Positions 11,202-22,796 of a stretch of DNA of 64,000 bases are shown one piece after another; position 1 is the first letter of the stretch, and each line of letters begins with the position of its first letter. The notes below the pieces were generated by a model. It did no database searches and was not told the DNA's origin. It worked only from the letters and a program-made list of their open reading frames with translations. The DNA comes from Okapia johnstoni (taxonomy: Eukaryota > Chordata > Mammalia > Artiodactyla > Giraffidae): NCBI GenBank assembly GCA_024291935.2, contig CM044309.1, positions 97,303,628 to 97,367,627 on the forward strand, given 5' to 3'. The position numbers and the translations under genes are program-made.

Positions 11202-11259
<58 letters not shown>

Positions 11260-11260
11260 C
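11202..11260. repeat. (TA)n microsatellite
   Basis: About 59 bases of TA with one interruption (tacata). Probably grew inside the AT-rich L1 remnant. Confidence 0.97.
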
Positions 11261-11795
11261 TCCATGCCTACAGCTTATCTTTTCATTATCTTAATTTTGT
11301 CTTTCCAAAAAATAGTTCATATTTCATATAGACAATTTACAAATTTTCATTTTTTATTTATGATTCTTGTTTTTGTATAATTTATACACATTTCCTTACC
11401 CAAAGCTCAAATAAATTTTTCCCCAATTTTTGTCAGGAATATAGTATGTGATATAGGAATTAATATTCTTTCATTTACCCAATATGGATACAAATTGGTC
11501 TTCCAATATTTATTGAGAACACTATCCTTTTAACTTCATTTCATTGTATTCTCTGTCATAAATCAGGAAACCATAATCTGTCTGTCTCTCTTCTATTGCA
11601 CTGGTCTAACTGATATTTCTTACACTAAAACTGCCTTCTTAATGAATTCAGTGTTAAAATACATCTTTCTATTGGTTAAAGGCTATCTTCTCTGTTCTTT
11701 TTCTTTGAAAAATTTGCCTTTGCTTTTCTTGATTTTTTACATTCACATATAAATTTTACAATCACTTTATGTGAGTGTTTTGTGTGTGTTTCTAC

Positions 11796-12012
11796 ATGCA
11801 CATGCGCTGTCATGTCTGACTCTTTGTGACCCCATGGACTGTATCCCACCAGGTTCCTCTGTCCATAGAATTTTCCAGGCAAGAATACTGGAGTGAGCTG
11901 CCATTTCCTACTCCAAGGGGATCTTCCCGACCCAGGGATCAAACCCAGAGTCTCTTATGTCTCCTGCATTGGCAGGCAGATTTTTTACCAACTGAGCCAC
12001 TTGGGAAGTCCC
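11796..12012 (-). mobile_element. Bov-tA SINE
   Basis: Antisense SINE inside the old L1M. The tRNA-like head ends near 12010 with 'gagccacttgggaagtccc'. An extra 'agtctcttatgt' type insertion lies in the head next to the B box. No clear duplication seen. Confidence 0.92.
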
Positions 12013-12065
12013 CCAAATTGTTATTTGTCAGACATTGCTTTGATTTTATAGATTAATTTTATGAG

Positions 12066-12401
12066 AAGTGGAAGTAAAAGTGAAGTGAAAGTGCAAGTTG
12101 CTCAGTCCTGTCTGACTCTTTGCAACCCCATGGACTATACAGTCCATGGAATTCTCCAGGCCAGAATACTGGAGTGAGTAACCATTCCTTTCTCCAGGGG
12201 ATCTTCCCAATCCAGGGATCAAACCCAGGCCTCCTGTGTTGCAGGCAGATTATTTACCAGCTGAGTCCCAAGGGAAGCCCAGGAATACTGGACTGGGTAG
12301 CCTATACTTCTCCAGCGGATCTTCCTGACCCAGGAATCGAACCGGGCTCTCCTGCATTGCAGGTAGATTCTTTACCAACTGAGCTATCAGGGAAGGCCGA
12401 G
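12066..12401 (-). mobile_element. Dimeric Bov-tA SINE with 9-bp duplication
   Basis: One complete antisense SINE (12066-12280, with a GAAAGTG-type tail) is directly followed by a second partial unit (12281-12397) that repeats part of the body and a second tRNA head. The pair shares a single duplication, ttttatgag, at 12057-12065 and 12402-12410, so both units arrived together. Confidence 0.9.
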
Positions 12402-12589
12402 TTTTATGAGGGTTAACATCTTTTAATACTTAATCTTTCAATTTATGACTACTGAGAGCTATTAGTACTTATTCAAGACTGGGAAGAATTAATATCCTAA
12501 AAATATCATTCATCTGTAAATTCAGTATACTTCTTATCAAATTCTAATAGAATTTTTTGAGGTTGACAAATAAGTATTTAAAAATTGGA

Positions 12590-13911
12590 GTGAAATTACC
12601 CAAACTTCAGAGATAAACAAACTGAAAATCTGAAAACAAAAATCTACTAATAAACCTCTCAGGCACTAAATTAAACATACAAATGTCAACATGGATTGCA
12701 AAGCCAGAATTACCAGTCTGATAGAGATATAGAAAGAGACAAATAGATTAACATATAAACCAGAGAGCCCAGAAATATATGCCTTTAACTATTAACTTAA
12801 TTTTTAGGCAGATTATTAGTTGTTCATCTGTGGAAAGAATATAAGTGGTTTCCAACTACATGTTATAGTAAATAAAAACTTTATGTTAAACCTAGAATGT
12901 AGTGCCAAACTACATGAAACCAAGAAGAACGTGCATAAATACTTTTATGAGTTCAATAAAAACAGATTTCTTACGTAAGAGAACAAAAGTACAAATCACT
13001 AAGGCAAAGAGATAAACAAACAAATACATCTGATTAGGGCAAAATTAAGTAGTCTGGTACACCAGATACACCGTAAGACAGTACAGAGTTAAAAGACAAG
13101 CAGCAAACTAAATATAATTTCATCATAGATTTTTTTAAAGATATATTTCAAAGGAAAAAAATCTTATAATTAATAATAAAAAATGAAAAATCCTATAGTG
13201 GCAGAAAAAATAAAAAGCAAATAACATATGAGTAAATCCAAGTGGCCAGTTAACCTATGACAACATGCTCAATTCACTAATAAACAGAAAATAAAATTGA
13301 GAAAACAATAAATATATTGCATATCAATTACATTGGCCAATATTAAAAACTCATAAAAAAATCAAATGTTGATAAAGACATGGGATGCCAAGAACTTGCA
13401 CACACTTCAGTTTTCACCACGCTTGAGAATATTAAGAAAACCTAATAAAATTGAGAATATATATTTATAACCTAACTCTCTCTCTCCCTCTGTCTCTTTC
13501 TGTCTCTCTCTTTCTTTTTCTCTGGCTAACTAGTCATCTAGAATACATCATTTCTGCTTACCAGAAAATTTGTTCAAGGTTTGTAAACACAAATAATATA
13601 GATGAGATACAACATTTTAGGTTGGAAACCACCTAAAAATCTGTCAATAGGCATATCAATAAACTCAAGTATATTAAAAGGTTAAATAACTATATAATTT
13701 ATTTGAAATGTCTCATATATTGACAAGATTGAAATTTAGTGGATAAAGCAAGTTGTTGAACCAAGCATATGATACGGTAGAGTTTATATAAATTAAATAA
13801 AATATACTCATATTTTTAATGATACATGAATATATCTAATAAAAATGACAAACATGGCAGGAAATTATACAAATCTTAAACTGAAAGGAAATAAAAGGGA
13901 TTGGGTATAAA
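12590..13911 (+). mobile_element. Old L1M, end of ORF2 and 3' UTR
   Basis: Sense landmarks: 'accagagagcccagaaatata' type sequence at 12759-12780, 'aagtggccagttaacctatgacaacatgctca' region at 13240-13271, and the 3' UTR block 'ggaaaccacctaaaaatctgtcaatagg' region at 13624-13652. No frame survives. It lies opposed to the L1M just upstream. Confidence 0.75.
13472..13523 (+). repeat. CT-rich low-complexity tract
   Basis: About 50 bases of interrupted TCTC/TTTC on the plus strand inside the L1M remnant. Confidence 0.9.
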
Positions 13912-14028
13912 GTGGGTTCAACTGTATCGCTGTTGCACAATCCTGGAGTCTGTGTCCCCCCCACCTCTCAAAAATCAACAAAGTATAGTTTTATAGAGAA
14001 TTCTGTGGCCTCCTCTATAATTCAGAAT

Positions 14029-14211
14029 CAGTTAGTTCATTTCAGTTCAATCGCTCAGTCATGTCCGATTCTTTGCGAGCCCATGAATAGCAGCACACCA
14101 GGCCTCCCTGTCCATCACCATCTCCCAGAGTTTACCCAAACCCACGTCCATCGAGTCAGTGATGCCATCCAACCATCTCATCCTCTGTCATCCCCTTCTC
14201 CTCCTGCCCCC
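14029..14211 (-). mobile_element. BovB 3' end, 183 bp, with 10-bp duplication
   Basis: Antisense BovB terminus from the TTCAGTTCA tail through the 'ccatccaaccatctcatcct' block. Perfect duplication aattcagaat at 14019-14028 and 14212-14221. Only the C-terminal tail coding region is included, so it carries no RT motifs. Confidence 0.95.
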
Positions 14212-14221
14212 AATTCAGAAT

Positions 14222-15536
14222 AAATTACAAAAAATGTTTTAAAATAATAATTTTTGAAAATAACTCTCACATGTAAAACTTTTCCTTTTAGAAAAGTCTG
14301 ATAGATGACCAACTTATTAGAATAGTATTTTTTCCAGTGAATAAAAATTGAATAGAAAAAGATGGCTATGTTTTTCAGTGCTATTCTACAAAACTGGTTA
14401 TTTAACAAATGAATTATTTTCCATTCTAGGGATATTTGTATCTAAGGAACCGAGGCTAGTCATCTGGTATAAGACCATTTGGTGTCTTAGACCTTTTAAT
14501 AGAAACACTGATGTATTCTAGTTCCAGTTTTTCTTTTATTAGTACTTTGATAGCTATTTAATTCTCTATATTTCTTATTAATGAACTTTTTCTCTTTCTT
14601 TTTAATTTTTTAATTATAAAATATGATAATACATTTACAGGAGACTTGAAAACACAGAACAAAGTTACTTATAGTTTCACTGTGTATTACAATTATTTTT
14701 TAAGTAGAATAATTAAGATTTGTCATTGTAGTTTCGTATCAAACTCTCAGATATTAATAAAATAAATATACAGAAAAGAGAAGGATATAGTAGACCTGAA
14801 AAGCGCTATGGACCAATTCACCATAATTAAGATTTACACAATTTTCACACAACAGTAGGATACAAATTTTATTCCAGTTCCCATAGACTATAAAGTAGGA
14901 GACACTGGAACATATCCAGGGATGTAAACAAGGTGCAAAAATGTCATGGTCTAAAGATATTGAAATCCTACAGTCCTTTCTCTTGTCGTTGTAGAATTAT
15001 TTTATAAATTATTGATGAACTTGTAAGGAGAGTAATTAATCATAATTTTGCACTCTCCTCTAGCCACCATCATCCTAATAATGAAATCTAAGAATCAATT
15101 TTTTTTCACAATACCAGTTTTATTATTGGTGAGGCTGGAGTGGAAACCAAAGGTAGGGTAGAAAGTCATCATCAAGACTTCTAATGTGTAATCATGGTCT
15201 AGGCATTTGATAGCACGTGAAAGGAAAAACCTAAACTTTCTGGATATATTATTGACTGTTCTCTATACTTTTTAATTTTGCTATTATGCCCATAATAATA
15301 TCTTCACTTTACTGTAGCTGACAGAAGTAATACCCATCTTAACTTGATAATTAATAATATCTAAAATGCATAGAAAACTGTTTTTACTATATATTGAAAT
15401 ATTTCATACCTATATTCTAATAAAAACACTCAGACACAAACACACATATAGATTTTTAGAAGCTTTGATTTCAATTGCCCAACTTACAGGCTTTAATTCT
15501 ATTTCAATTCAGAATAAAAATGGTTGAGATTTTCCT
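14222..15536. other. Unique AT-rich stretch
   Basis: No repeat family or coding signal recognised with confidence. Confidence 0.4.
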
Positions 15537-15544
15537 ATTCTTAT

Positions 15545-15762
15545 CACCAGGGCTTCCTCAGTGGCTCAGCTGGTAAAGAATCCACCTGTCATTGCAGGAG
15601 ATGCAAGAGATGTGAGTTTGATCCCTCAGTTGGGAAGATCCCCTGGAGAAGGAAATGGTAACCCACTCTAGTATTCTTCCCTGGAAATTCCATGGACAGG
15701 GGAGCCTGGCAGGCTACAGTCTATCAAGTAGCAGAGTCAGACATGACTGAGTGCACACACAC
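15545..15762 (+). mobile_element. Bov-tA SINE with 8-bp duplication
   Basis: Sense copy starting at 'ccagggcttcc'. The B box is degraded to gtttgatccc at 15617-15626. The tail is a short CA run. Flanked by attcttat at 15537-15544 and 15763-15770. The head has a 10-base internal insertion ('gcaagagatg' type) before the B box. Confidence 0.93.
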
Positions 15763-15770
15763 ATTCTTAT

Positions 15771-16619
15771 TAAGAGAAACTAACTAATTTAATCCTTTCC
15801 TTAAAACATGGGGAAGAAAAAGTCTGCCTTTTATATTGATTGAATATGATAGCTTTACATGTCACATCTAGGGCATAATTTGATGAACTCTTTCATTTAT
15901 TTATCAAGCAGCCATTTTTCAAAACATTTATGCAGTAAAAATGACATGACTAGGAATTTGAGACACAATAATCCTTGTCTTTTTTGACCTTAGTAGGGAT
16001 TAGTATTGGCTAGTAACACCTATTTTTCTAGTGAGAAGGATCTCTCTGTAGGATTAAGTAAATTGGGACCAGTAGGTATAGAACAAACACTAGAAATTTT
16101 AAAAATCCATCAGAGTCATTAAATTAGAAAAAAAAAAGTAACTTCTGAGGAAGACATAAGGCAATAAATAGCACTTTATATTTTTAAGAAGTACTTAAAA
16201 TAATAAATTGTGTTCATAGTTATGAAGGCTTCACATTGTAAAGCTGTCAATTCATCTCAAAATAAGAAACAAATTTAAAGCACTTATCATCAAAATTCTA
16301 AATGTTCTTATTGGAATTGGCGGGGAAGGAGTCTATTTGAAAGTGTAAATTTATGAAAGTAGCCCAAAATTTTGAAGAGACATGTCAAGAGGCTGAATAG
16401 CTAGATATCAATGTATAATCCAAAATGACAGCAGTTAAAGAGGGGTGCTCTTTTTGTTAAAATAAAAATCACAAACATGTTAATAAAACACAATATAAAA
16501 TCCAATAGTAGCATTCTATAAAAAAGATAGATGAAATGAATAAGGAGGGAGTGTCATCCACAAAGCCCACTAACAGTTACTGGGACATAAAAATAGAATC
16601 CAAGTCTAATTTTTTTTTT
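15771..16619. other. Unique AT-rich stretch
   Basis: Nothing recognised; ends in a T-rich run next to the GC-rich block. Confidence 0.4.
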
Positions 16620-17045
16620 TTCCTTTTCCTTTGTGCTTCATTTCCTGTGCTCACAGGGGGTTGCATGCAGAAACCTCTCTCCTAATGCTGCAGACCCCTG
16701 TCCTGGTGCGAAATGGCTGCTCGGACACCTCCGCTCCTATGCCTGGTGGTTCGTGTGCAAAAGTGTTGCTCATGACACTCATTTCAAGCAGGCAACACTG
16801 GGCCATGTGCAGAGCCGCTGAGCTGGGCCCCGTGATCTGGAGCTCCAGCAGCAGAGCTACCCTTCCCATGAGAACTCCATCCCCTCCCTACTGCTCTGAT
16901 GGCCCTAAAGCAACCCCACCCACCGCCTGTGGGGAGAGCCTGTGCTCTAGTGGTGGGATCCTGCACCTCTCCATTCTTTGATCAAAGAGTAAAACCGATT
17001 CCTTGGCTTCTGAACTGAACTCGGCCTCCCTCTATTAACTCAAAT
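16620..17045 (+). other. GC-rich block, candidate old LTR or retropseudogene
   Basis: An abrupt change in base composition from AT-rich surroundings, beginning after a T-run. It contains a 116-aa open frame (16631-16981) with no recognised domain. The end has 'gatcaaagagtaaaacc' (16981-16997) followed about 20 bases later by a pyrimidine-rich segment, which resembles the polyadenylation end of a retroviral LTR. I saw no flanking duplication and cannot name the family, so an unrecognised processed pseudogene is equally possible. Confidence 0.4.
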
Positions 17046-17079
17046 GACACCTGGCCAGAGGACCTATGGTGGTTATATA

Positions 17080-17288
17080 CATGCTAAGTCACTTTAGTCG
17101 TGTCTGACTCTTTGTGACCCCATGGACTGCAGCCCAATAGGCTCCTCTGTCCATGGGATTTCCCAGGCAAGAATACCGGAGTGAGTAGCCATTCCCACCT
17201 CCAGAGCATCTTCCCAACCTAGGGATCGAACCCAGGTCTCCTGCATTGAAGGCAGATTCTTCACCCATCTGAGCCACCAGGGAAGCCC
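17080..17288 (-). mobile_element. Bov-tA SINE
   Basis: Complete antisense copy, with B box complement 'gggatcgaaccc' at 17221-17232 and head start at 17281-17287. I could not find a convincing duplication. Confidence 0.94.
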
Positions 17289-17468
17289 ACCCAATAAATA
17301 TATTGGCTAAATATTTGGGGGAAAAATAAGTTGCTGATGGGAAGAATTATCATTGATGTGATAAATACTCCTGAAATACTCCTCTTCCAAACAATATCTA
17401 TTGTTGCACATCTATTGAAAAATACTGTAAAAGGAACTTGGAGTATGATAGGAAACATTTTAAGGGAG

Positions 17469-17638
17469 GGGCTTCTGAGGTGGCTCAGTGGTAAAGAACC
17501 CGCTTCCCAATGCAGGAGACGCATGTTCAATCCCCGTGTTGGGAAGATCCCCTGAGGAGAAATGCCAACCTACTCCAGTATTCTTGCCTGGAAAATTCCA
17601 AGGACAGAGGACCCTGGTGGACTATAGTTCATAAGGCT
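17469..17638 (+). mobile_element. Bov-tA SINE cut off at its 3' end
   Basis: Sense SINE from the tRNA head (B-box-like sequence near 17522-17532) to 'ggctgcaa', where a complete copy would continue to the 'gagtcggacacgac' end. At that point the sequence becomes antisense L1. The SINE 3' end is not found on the far side of the L1. Confidence 0.9.
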
Positions 17639-17950
17639 GCAATGAACCCTGGGGTACATGTACCTTTCTGAATTATGGTTTTCTCAGGGGATATTCCAGT
17701 AGTGGGATTGCTGTGTCATATACACACTACCATATGTAAAATAGCTAGCTAGTGGGAACCTGCTATAAAGCATAGGAAGCTCAGCTTGGGTGCTCTGTAA
17801 TGATCCAGATGGGTGGGATAGGGGTGGGGAGTGGGAGAGAGTTCTAAGAGGGAGGCGTTTTATATATGTATATATATACAGCTGACTCTCTTCATCATAC
17901 TGCCGAAACACGACATTGTAAAGCAATTATATACTAATTATAATAAAAGA
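17633..17950 (+). mobile_element. Artiodactyl L1 3' end with 5' inversion
   Basis: 17633-17720 is antisense L1 ORF2 ('ctgcaatgaaccctggggta' and 'tagtgggattgctg'). From about 17728 to 17950 the sequence is sense L1 3' UTR ('ctaccatatgtaaaatagct', 'gacattgtaaagcaattata') with an A-rich end. Antisense-then-sense order with L1 RNA position falling across the first part is the product expected of twin priming. The 5' edge coincides with the truncated SINE at a shared gctgcaa. Confidence 0.82.
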
Positions 17951-18325
17951 AAAACACAACAATTACAGACGACTTCACAAAACACTCATAAGTGAAAAAT
18001 TATACTGATATACCATCACTCATCTGCCAAATAGGAAATACAGGATATGCGCCTAAATAGACTGTGTTATACATGACTAGTAGGAATACAAAGTGGCTCC
18101 ACACCTATGGAGTGGAATCTGGAAACACATAACAAAATTACACAGTCCTACCTAAGAATTTTCTCATAAAGACTAAGGTTAGGGGAAGGAGTGTAAAAAG
18201 TAACTGTGGCATTACTAGGGGTGTCAGAAAATAAGGAGATAAGAAAAGTTAGTGAGCATGACAAAAGGCTGTAAAGCCTACCTGAAGGAACTTCAATTGG
18301 TCAAATCTGAGACAATTTAAGCACC

Positions 18326-18363
<38 letters not shown>

Positions 18364-18424
18364 CAGTAATGAAAACCCAAGGGAAAAAAATAAGAATCCA
18401 TGAAGCTCAAAGTTATAAATAAGT
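17951..18424. other. Unique stretch with (CA)n at 18329-18358
   Basis: Thirty bases of CA repeat lead into a short TA run. Otherwise nothing is recognised. Confidence 0.6.
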
Positions 18425-18435
18425 ACATAAATAGA

Positions 18436-18631
18436 AGTGAAAATGAAAGTCACTCAGTCCTGTCCAACTCTTTGTGACCCCATGGACTATAGAGTCCATG
18501 GATTTCTCCAGGCCAGAATACTGGAGTGGGTAGCCTTTCCCTTCTCCAGGGGATCTCCCCAACCCAGGGATCGAACCCAGGTCTCTCGCATGGCAGGCAG
18601 ATTCTTTACCATTGAGCCACAAGGGAAACCC
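18436..18631 (-). mobile_element. Bov-tA SINE with 11-bp duplication
   Basis: Antisense SINE with a GAAAATGAAAGT-type tail and intact head. Perfect duplication acataaataga at 18425-18435 and 18632-18642. Confidence 0.96.
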
Positions 18632-18642
18632 ACATAAATAGA

Positions 18643-19381
18643 TGAATTAGCTAATTAATAAGAAAGATGGAAGAGTTCTTCCTTACAGTTACATATAAAT
18701 TACTAACTGGAGAAAGAATTAAACAGTGATAAAATCATCTTTTTATCATCAGTAACCATCAATATCATAATTATAATTAATTTAGCCAATAATCATCAAT
18801 AAATGCTAAAAATATTGGGTGAAAATTCGGTGAAGAATAAAACACTTCATAAATTTTAAGTTGTTTTTCTCCCAGATTTCAAACAGAAAGTGGTAACTTT
18901 ATGATGAGATACTTGGCAGGCACCAACTTCACAAGTGTGAAGTTAACATCAATATTGTACCAATATTGAGTACAAACTGGCATGACGTGCCTCCTAATGT
19001 GGTACTCTGAGAAGATAACACCACTTATGCCGTGTTCTTGCCAAAAAACCATAACCTGAATGTAATCACAAACAAACATCAGACAAGTCCTGTCTACAAA
19101 AAGAACAAGTCTGTATCTTCAAAGACAGAAATGTCATGAAAGGTATTTCCAGATTAAAGGAGGCTGAAGAGATGACAGCTCAATGCAGAGGGTAGTCTTG
19201 GTTTGGATTCTGATTTGGGAAAAGAAAATACATAGAGGGAATTATTGGACAATCAGGAAAATATAATACAAACTAAACATTAGGTAATAATAGGTACACA
19301 TTTTAAATTAGATGCATTTGATAATCATACTGATAGTCTAGAAGTGAATGTATTTATTCTTAAGAAATACATATTCCGGTT
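18643..19381. other. Unique AT-rich stretch
   Basis: No repeat or gene recognised. The short open frame on the minus strand at 18879-19079 lacks any recognised domain. Confidence 0.4.
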
Positions 19382-19630
19382 CTGTTCAGTTCAGTTCAGT
19401 CACTCAGTCATGTCCGACTCTTTGTGACCCCATGGACTGCAGCATGCCAGGCTTCCCTGTCCATCACCAACTCCCGGAACTTACTCAAACTCATGTCCAT
19501 TGAGTCGGTGATGCCATCCAACCATCTCATCCTCTATCATCCCTTTCTCCTCCTGCCTTCAATCTTTCTCAGCATCAGGGTCTTTTCCAATGAGTGGGTT
19601 CTTTGCATCAGGTGGCCAAAGTATTGCAGT
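19382..19630 (-). mobile_element. BovB 3' end, about 250 bp
   Basis: Antisense BovB terminus with three TTCAG tail units, ending near 'gccaaagtattgcag', i.e. 5'-truncated in the C-terminal tail of ORF2. The flanks are only loosely similar, so I do not claim a duplication. Confidence 0.95.
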
Positions 19631-21856
19631 TACTCTCAGATAATTGAGTAACAATAGTTCACAAATAATAATAACAATAATATAGATAAAGAAAAGAAAA
19701 TGTGCCTAAATGCTAATAATTAGTGAATCTATATGATGGATAAGAGGCAGTATGCTTCACTGTGCTCACAACTTTTCAGTAAATTTGAAATTACTTCAAA
19801 ATCAAAAATGAAAATTAAAACAATCTCACTACAAAGGACTTTTTCAGCAGACTGATCTTTAGAAACTTGCTGTAACTACATGAGATCTTTCAGCAATGTT
19901 TATGCATTGTTGTGTCTGCAATTTGCTTCAACTTAACTAAATTATTGGTTAAGCATTGCCATGTAATTGTGTCACTATCGATATGTAACGTGACACACCA
20001 TCTGGGTAACCTCAGCATTTTGGTTGCTAGTTGTAGCACTAATGATATTTTGCTTATATGTTGAATAATTGTGTAGGACAATGTTCCTCAAAATGGGGCT
20101 AAGAGTGATAACTGAAGAAAAAAATATATTATCCTCCCTAACGTGGCTGAACATCTAGTGGGAAATACTAACATACAAACAAATATGTTTAATATGATTT
20201 GTGAAAACTTAAGAATTTTATAGAATATACTTCTGAGGACACAAGAGAGGTGTCTAACCTAATTGAATAGGTTGGAAAGAGGCAGGTTAGGACAGGTAAG
20301 GTATAAGAAGGAAAGGCTTCACAGCTGAGCAACTAACACTTGCACTTTCACTCCTGGTAGGACTGATTAAATGCTGCATTGGCCAAACCAGATATTTCAT
20401 ATGAATCTGTTTATGGATGGCCTTAAAACAAAAGTGTGTGAGACAATATATCAGGATAACATAGATGGTCAAAAATTAATTCATTGTGTTAAATACAAAA
20501 AGCTTATTTTTGATATATACATGAGCATTCTGCATAATAATTTACAATTTCTACATTATTTACAAGGATAAATTGAATCTAATTTGCTTATATTGCTTTT
20601 GCCTCAATAAATGCAAAGAATTAATCTCTGAGTTAAAAGCATCCAAGAAGCGATCATGCGGCAAGGACTATGGGATCATGAGTGTCCATATATTTTTCTT
20701 GTTAAATAAATGGAAACATCAGAGATAGCCACAATTCACAGTGAAGGTCTGTCAAAGCAGGGCTAATTCTTCAGGTCAAAATACATGGGTCTCAGGGACA
20801 ATTATCTATCACATCCATCATTTTTCTACTCTCCAAACACAGGCCCGTTATAACAAATGTCCCCTGGGTCAGGTCTTAATCATCATCTTTTAAGCTTTAA
20901 AAGTTCTTGTTTTGTGCTGCTTTTTTTTTAGATGCACACCAAGAAGAATAAAGTAGAAGGACATGCAAAATGGAAAATCCATGACTGCCTTGACAATTTT
21001 TGCCTTCAGAAAAGACGCTCGTCTTCAGCTTAGAGGTTTTCATTTATTAATGACAATATATCTTAGTGGCAAATTCTCATGACTTCTGAAAATTTAACAA
21101 GAACCAAAAGTGGTTTGTTTTAGACTACATACATACTTTTAACTTTATAAAACAGATCCTTACTTGAAAGACTGTGTAATTATATTCTCTTTCACATACT
21201 GTCTATATCTCAGTTCAGTAAGACTTGCCAAATGGTAATAAATTAGTGCTCTTGCAAATCAAATGTATTTAAGCCACCACTTAAACAGAGAAAACAGATG
21301 CAGGATTAGATTGTTTTGTTTTTACTTAGTGTTTTGCCTGTCATCATAAGCAAATTTAATCTGCATTATTAGTAACTGTCAACAGCATACTTTTAACATA
21401 AGGCAAATACAGCAGGTGGTTTAGAAAATGGCTGACAGCAAAAATGCAAAACAAATGATTGCTAGGAAATGTTCATCTATTTTTGCATAAATTTAAGATA
21501 GAACACATGCGAAGCTCCCACTGAAGGTTAACACTGGAGAGAAAAGAAAATAAATTAACCAACTTTTGTTATTAGAGCATTTGTCTAAAAGCTAAAGTGC
21601 TAAATATTTTATGATGTACTCATTGTTTTGATTCAAGAAATCTGGGTTACTTACTTATATTTATAATATATAAGAAAATAAAATGTGGAGTGTAAGTAAC
21701 CATTCTTTATGCTAACAAATTTGAAAGTTGTTGCTTTGGTTGTAACACATATTTGATTATTTAAAAAATAGCACCAATCTGAACTAAAAAGAAATGATAA
21801 AAAATACAAACAGGAAATGCATATGAGATTGTTTTTATTCTGATATAATTTTTATT
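19631..21856. other. Longest mostly repeat-free stretch; 20930-21560 is CNE-like
   Basis: No interspersed repeat is recognised for 2.2 kb, unusual for this window. 20930-21560 has balanced composition, no stop-free long frame, and clustered AT-core motifs such as 'ttattaatga' (21044-21053), 'ttgcataaattt' (21484-21495) and 'cattattagtaactgtc'. That texture suits a developmental enhancer or conserved non-coding element, but conservation cannot be judged from one sequence. Confidence 0.35.
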
Positions 21857-22064
21857 GAGCTTCCCTGGTGGCTCAGATAGAAAAGAATCTGCCTGCAATT
21901 TGGGAGATATCTTGGTTCGATCCCTGGGTTGGGAAGATCCTCTGGAGAAGGGAATGGCATCTTACTCCAGTATTCTTGCCTGGAGAATTTCATGGCCAGG
22001 GGTGACTGGCAGGCTATAGTCCAAGGGACCTGAAAGAGTTGGACACGATTGAGCAACTAACACG
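21857..22064 (+). mobile_element. Bov-tA SINE
   Basis: Complete sense copy: 'gagcttccctggtggctcag' start, B box ggttcgatccc at 21915-21925, tail 'gagcaactaacac'. A short tttatt at 21851-21856 and 22065-22070 may be the duplication. Confidence 0.95.
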
Positions 22065-22070
22065 TTTATT

Positions 22071-22385
22071 ACCTTTCTGATTTGGAGGGAAACCAGGTAA
22101 GGCACATTATCCAAGTTACCCTACACCTATTAAGATCATGACATGTGATTATTTGGAAGTAAATGACAATTTAAAAGAGAAATAACTTTATGGTTCTCCA
22201 CCCACTGTTTTCTCATCCATAGGGTAGGGGAAGCACCAGGAGATGCCTTCTGAGTTTTCTATAGGTTTATAGATATCACAGAAACCATCATTTGAATCCA
22301 TGCTGCCAGATATCTAACAAGTGCTTAGATGATAGAAACAATTTCATTGATAAAAAGAATGTCACTCCGGAGAAACTTTTATCCA
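22071..22385. other. Unique stretch
   Basis: Nothing recognised. Confidence 0.45.
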
Positions 22386-22796
22386 CCTACCACACTCAGT
22401 TCAGTTCAGTTCAGTCGCTCAGTCATGTCCGACTATTGGTGACCCCGTGAATCACAGCATGCCAGGCCTCCCTGTCCATCACCAACTCTCAGAGTTTACC
22501 CAAACCCATGTCCATCAAGTTAGTGATGCCATCCAACCATCTCATCCTCTGTCGTCCCGTTCTCCTCCGGCCCCCAATCCTTCCTGGCATTAGGGTCTTT
22601 TCCAATGAGTCAACTCTTCGCATCAGGTGGCCAAAGTATTGGAGTTTCAGCTTCAACATCAGTCCTTCTAATGAACACCCAGGACTGATCTCCTTTAGGA
22701 TGGACTAGCTGGATCTTCCCTCAGTCCAAGGGGTTCTCAAGAGTCTTCTCCAACAACACACTTCAAAAGCATCAATTCTGCGGCACTCAGCTTTCT

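Larger units (their letters stand above)
10891..12500 (-). mobile_element. Old L1M (ORF2 region), split by two SINEs and a TA repeat
   Basis: Antisense ORF2 landmarks: 'tctctaattatcaatgagttagagcctctttta' region at 11072-11104, the 'ctattgcactggtctaact' block at 11593-11611, 'taaattttacaatcacttta' at 11752-11770, 'tttatagattaatttta' at 12045-12061, and 'aacatcttttaatacttaatctttcaattta' region at 12416-12446. The order matches one antisense element broken by later inserts. Frame destroyed. Confidence 0.75.

Noticed and set aside
12066..12401. CRISPR-like direct repeats
   Set aside because: The repeated segments are SINE monomers; no regular short repeats with unique spacers occur anywhere in the window.
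19372..19634. Target-site duplication around the 19.4 kb BovB
   Set aside because: The flanks agree at too few positions, and the right-hand match overlaps the BovB sequence itself.
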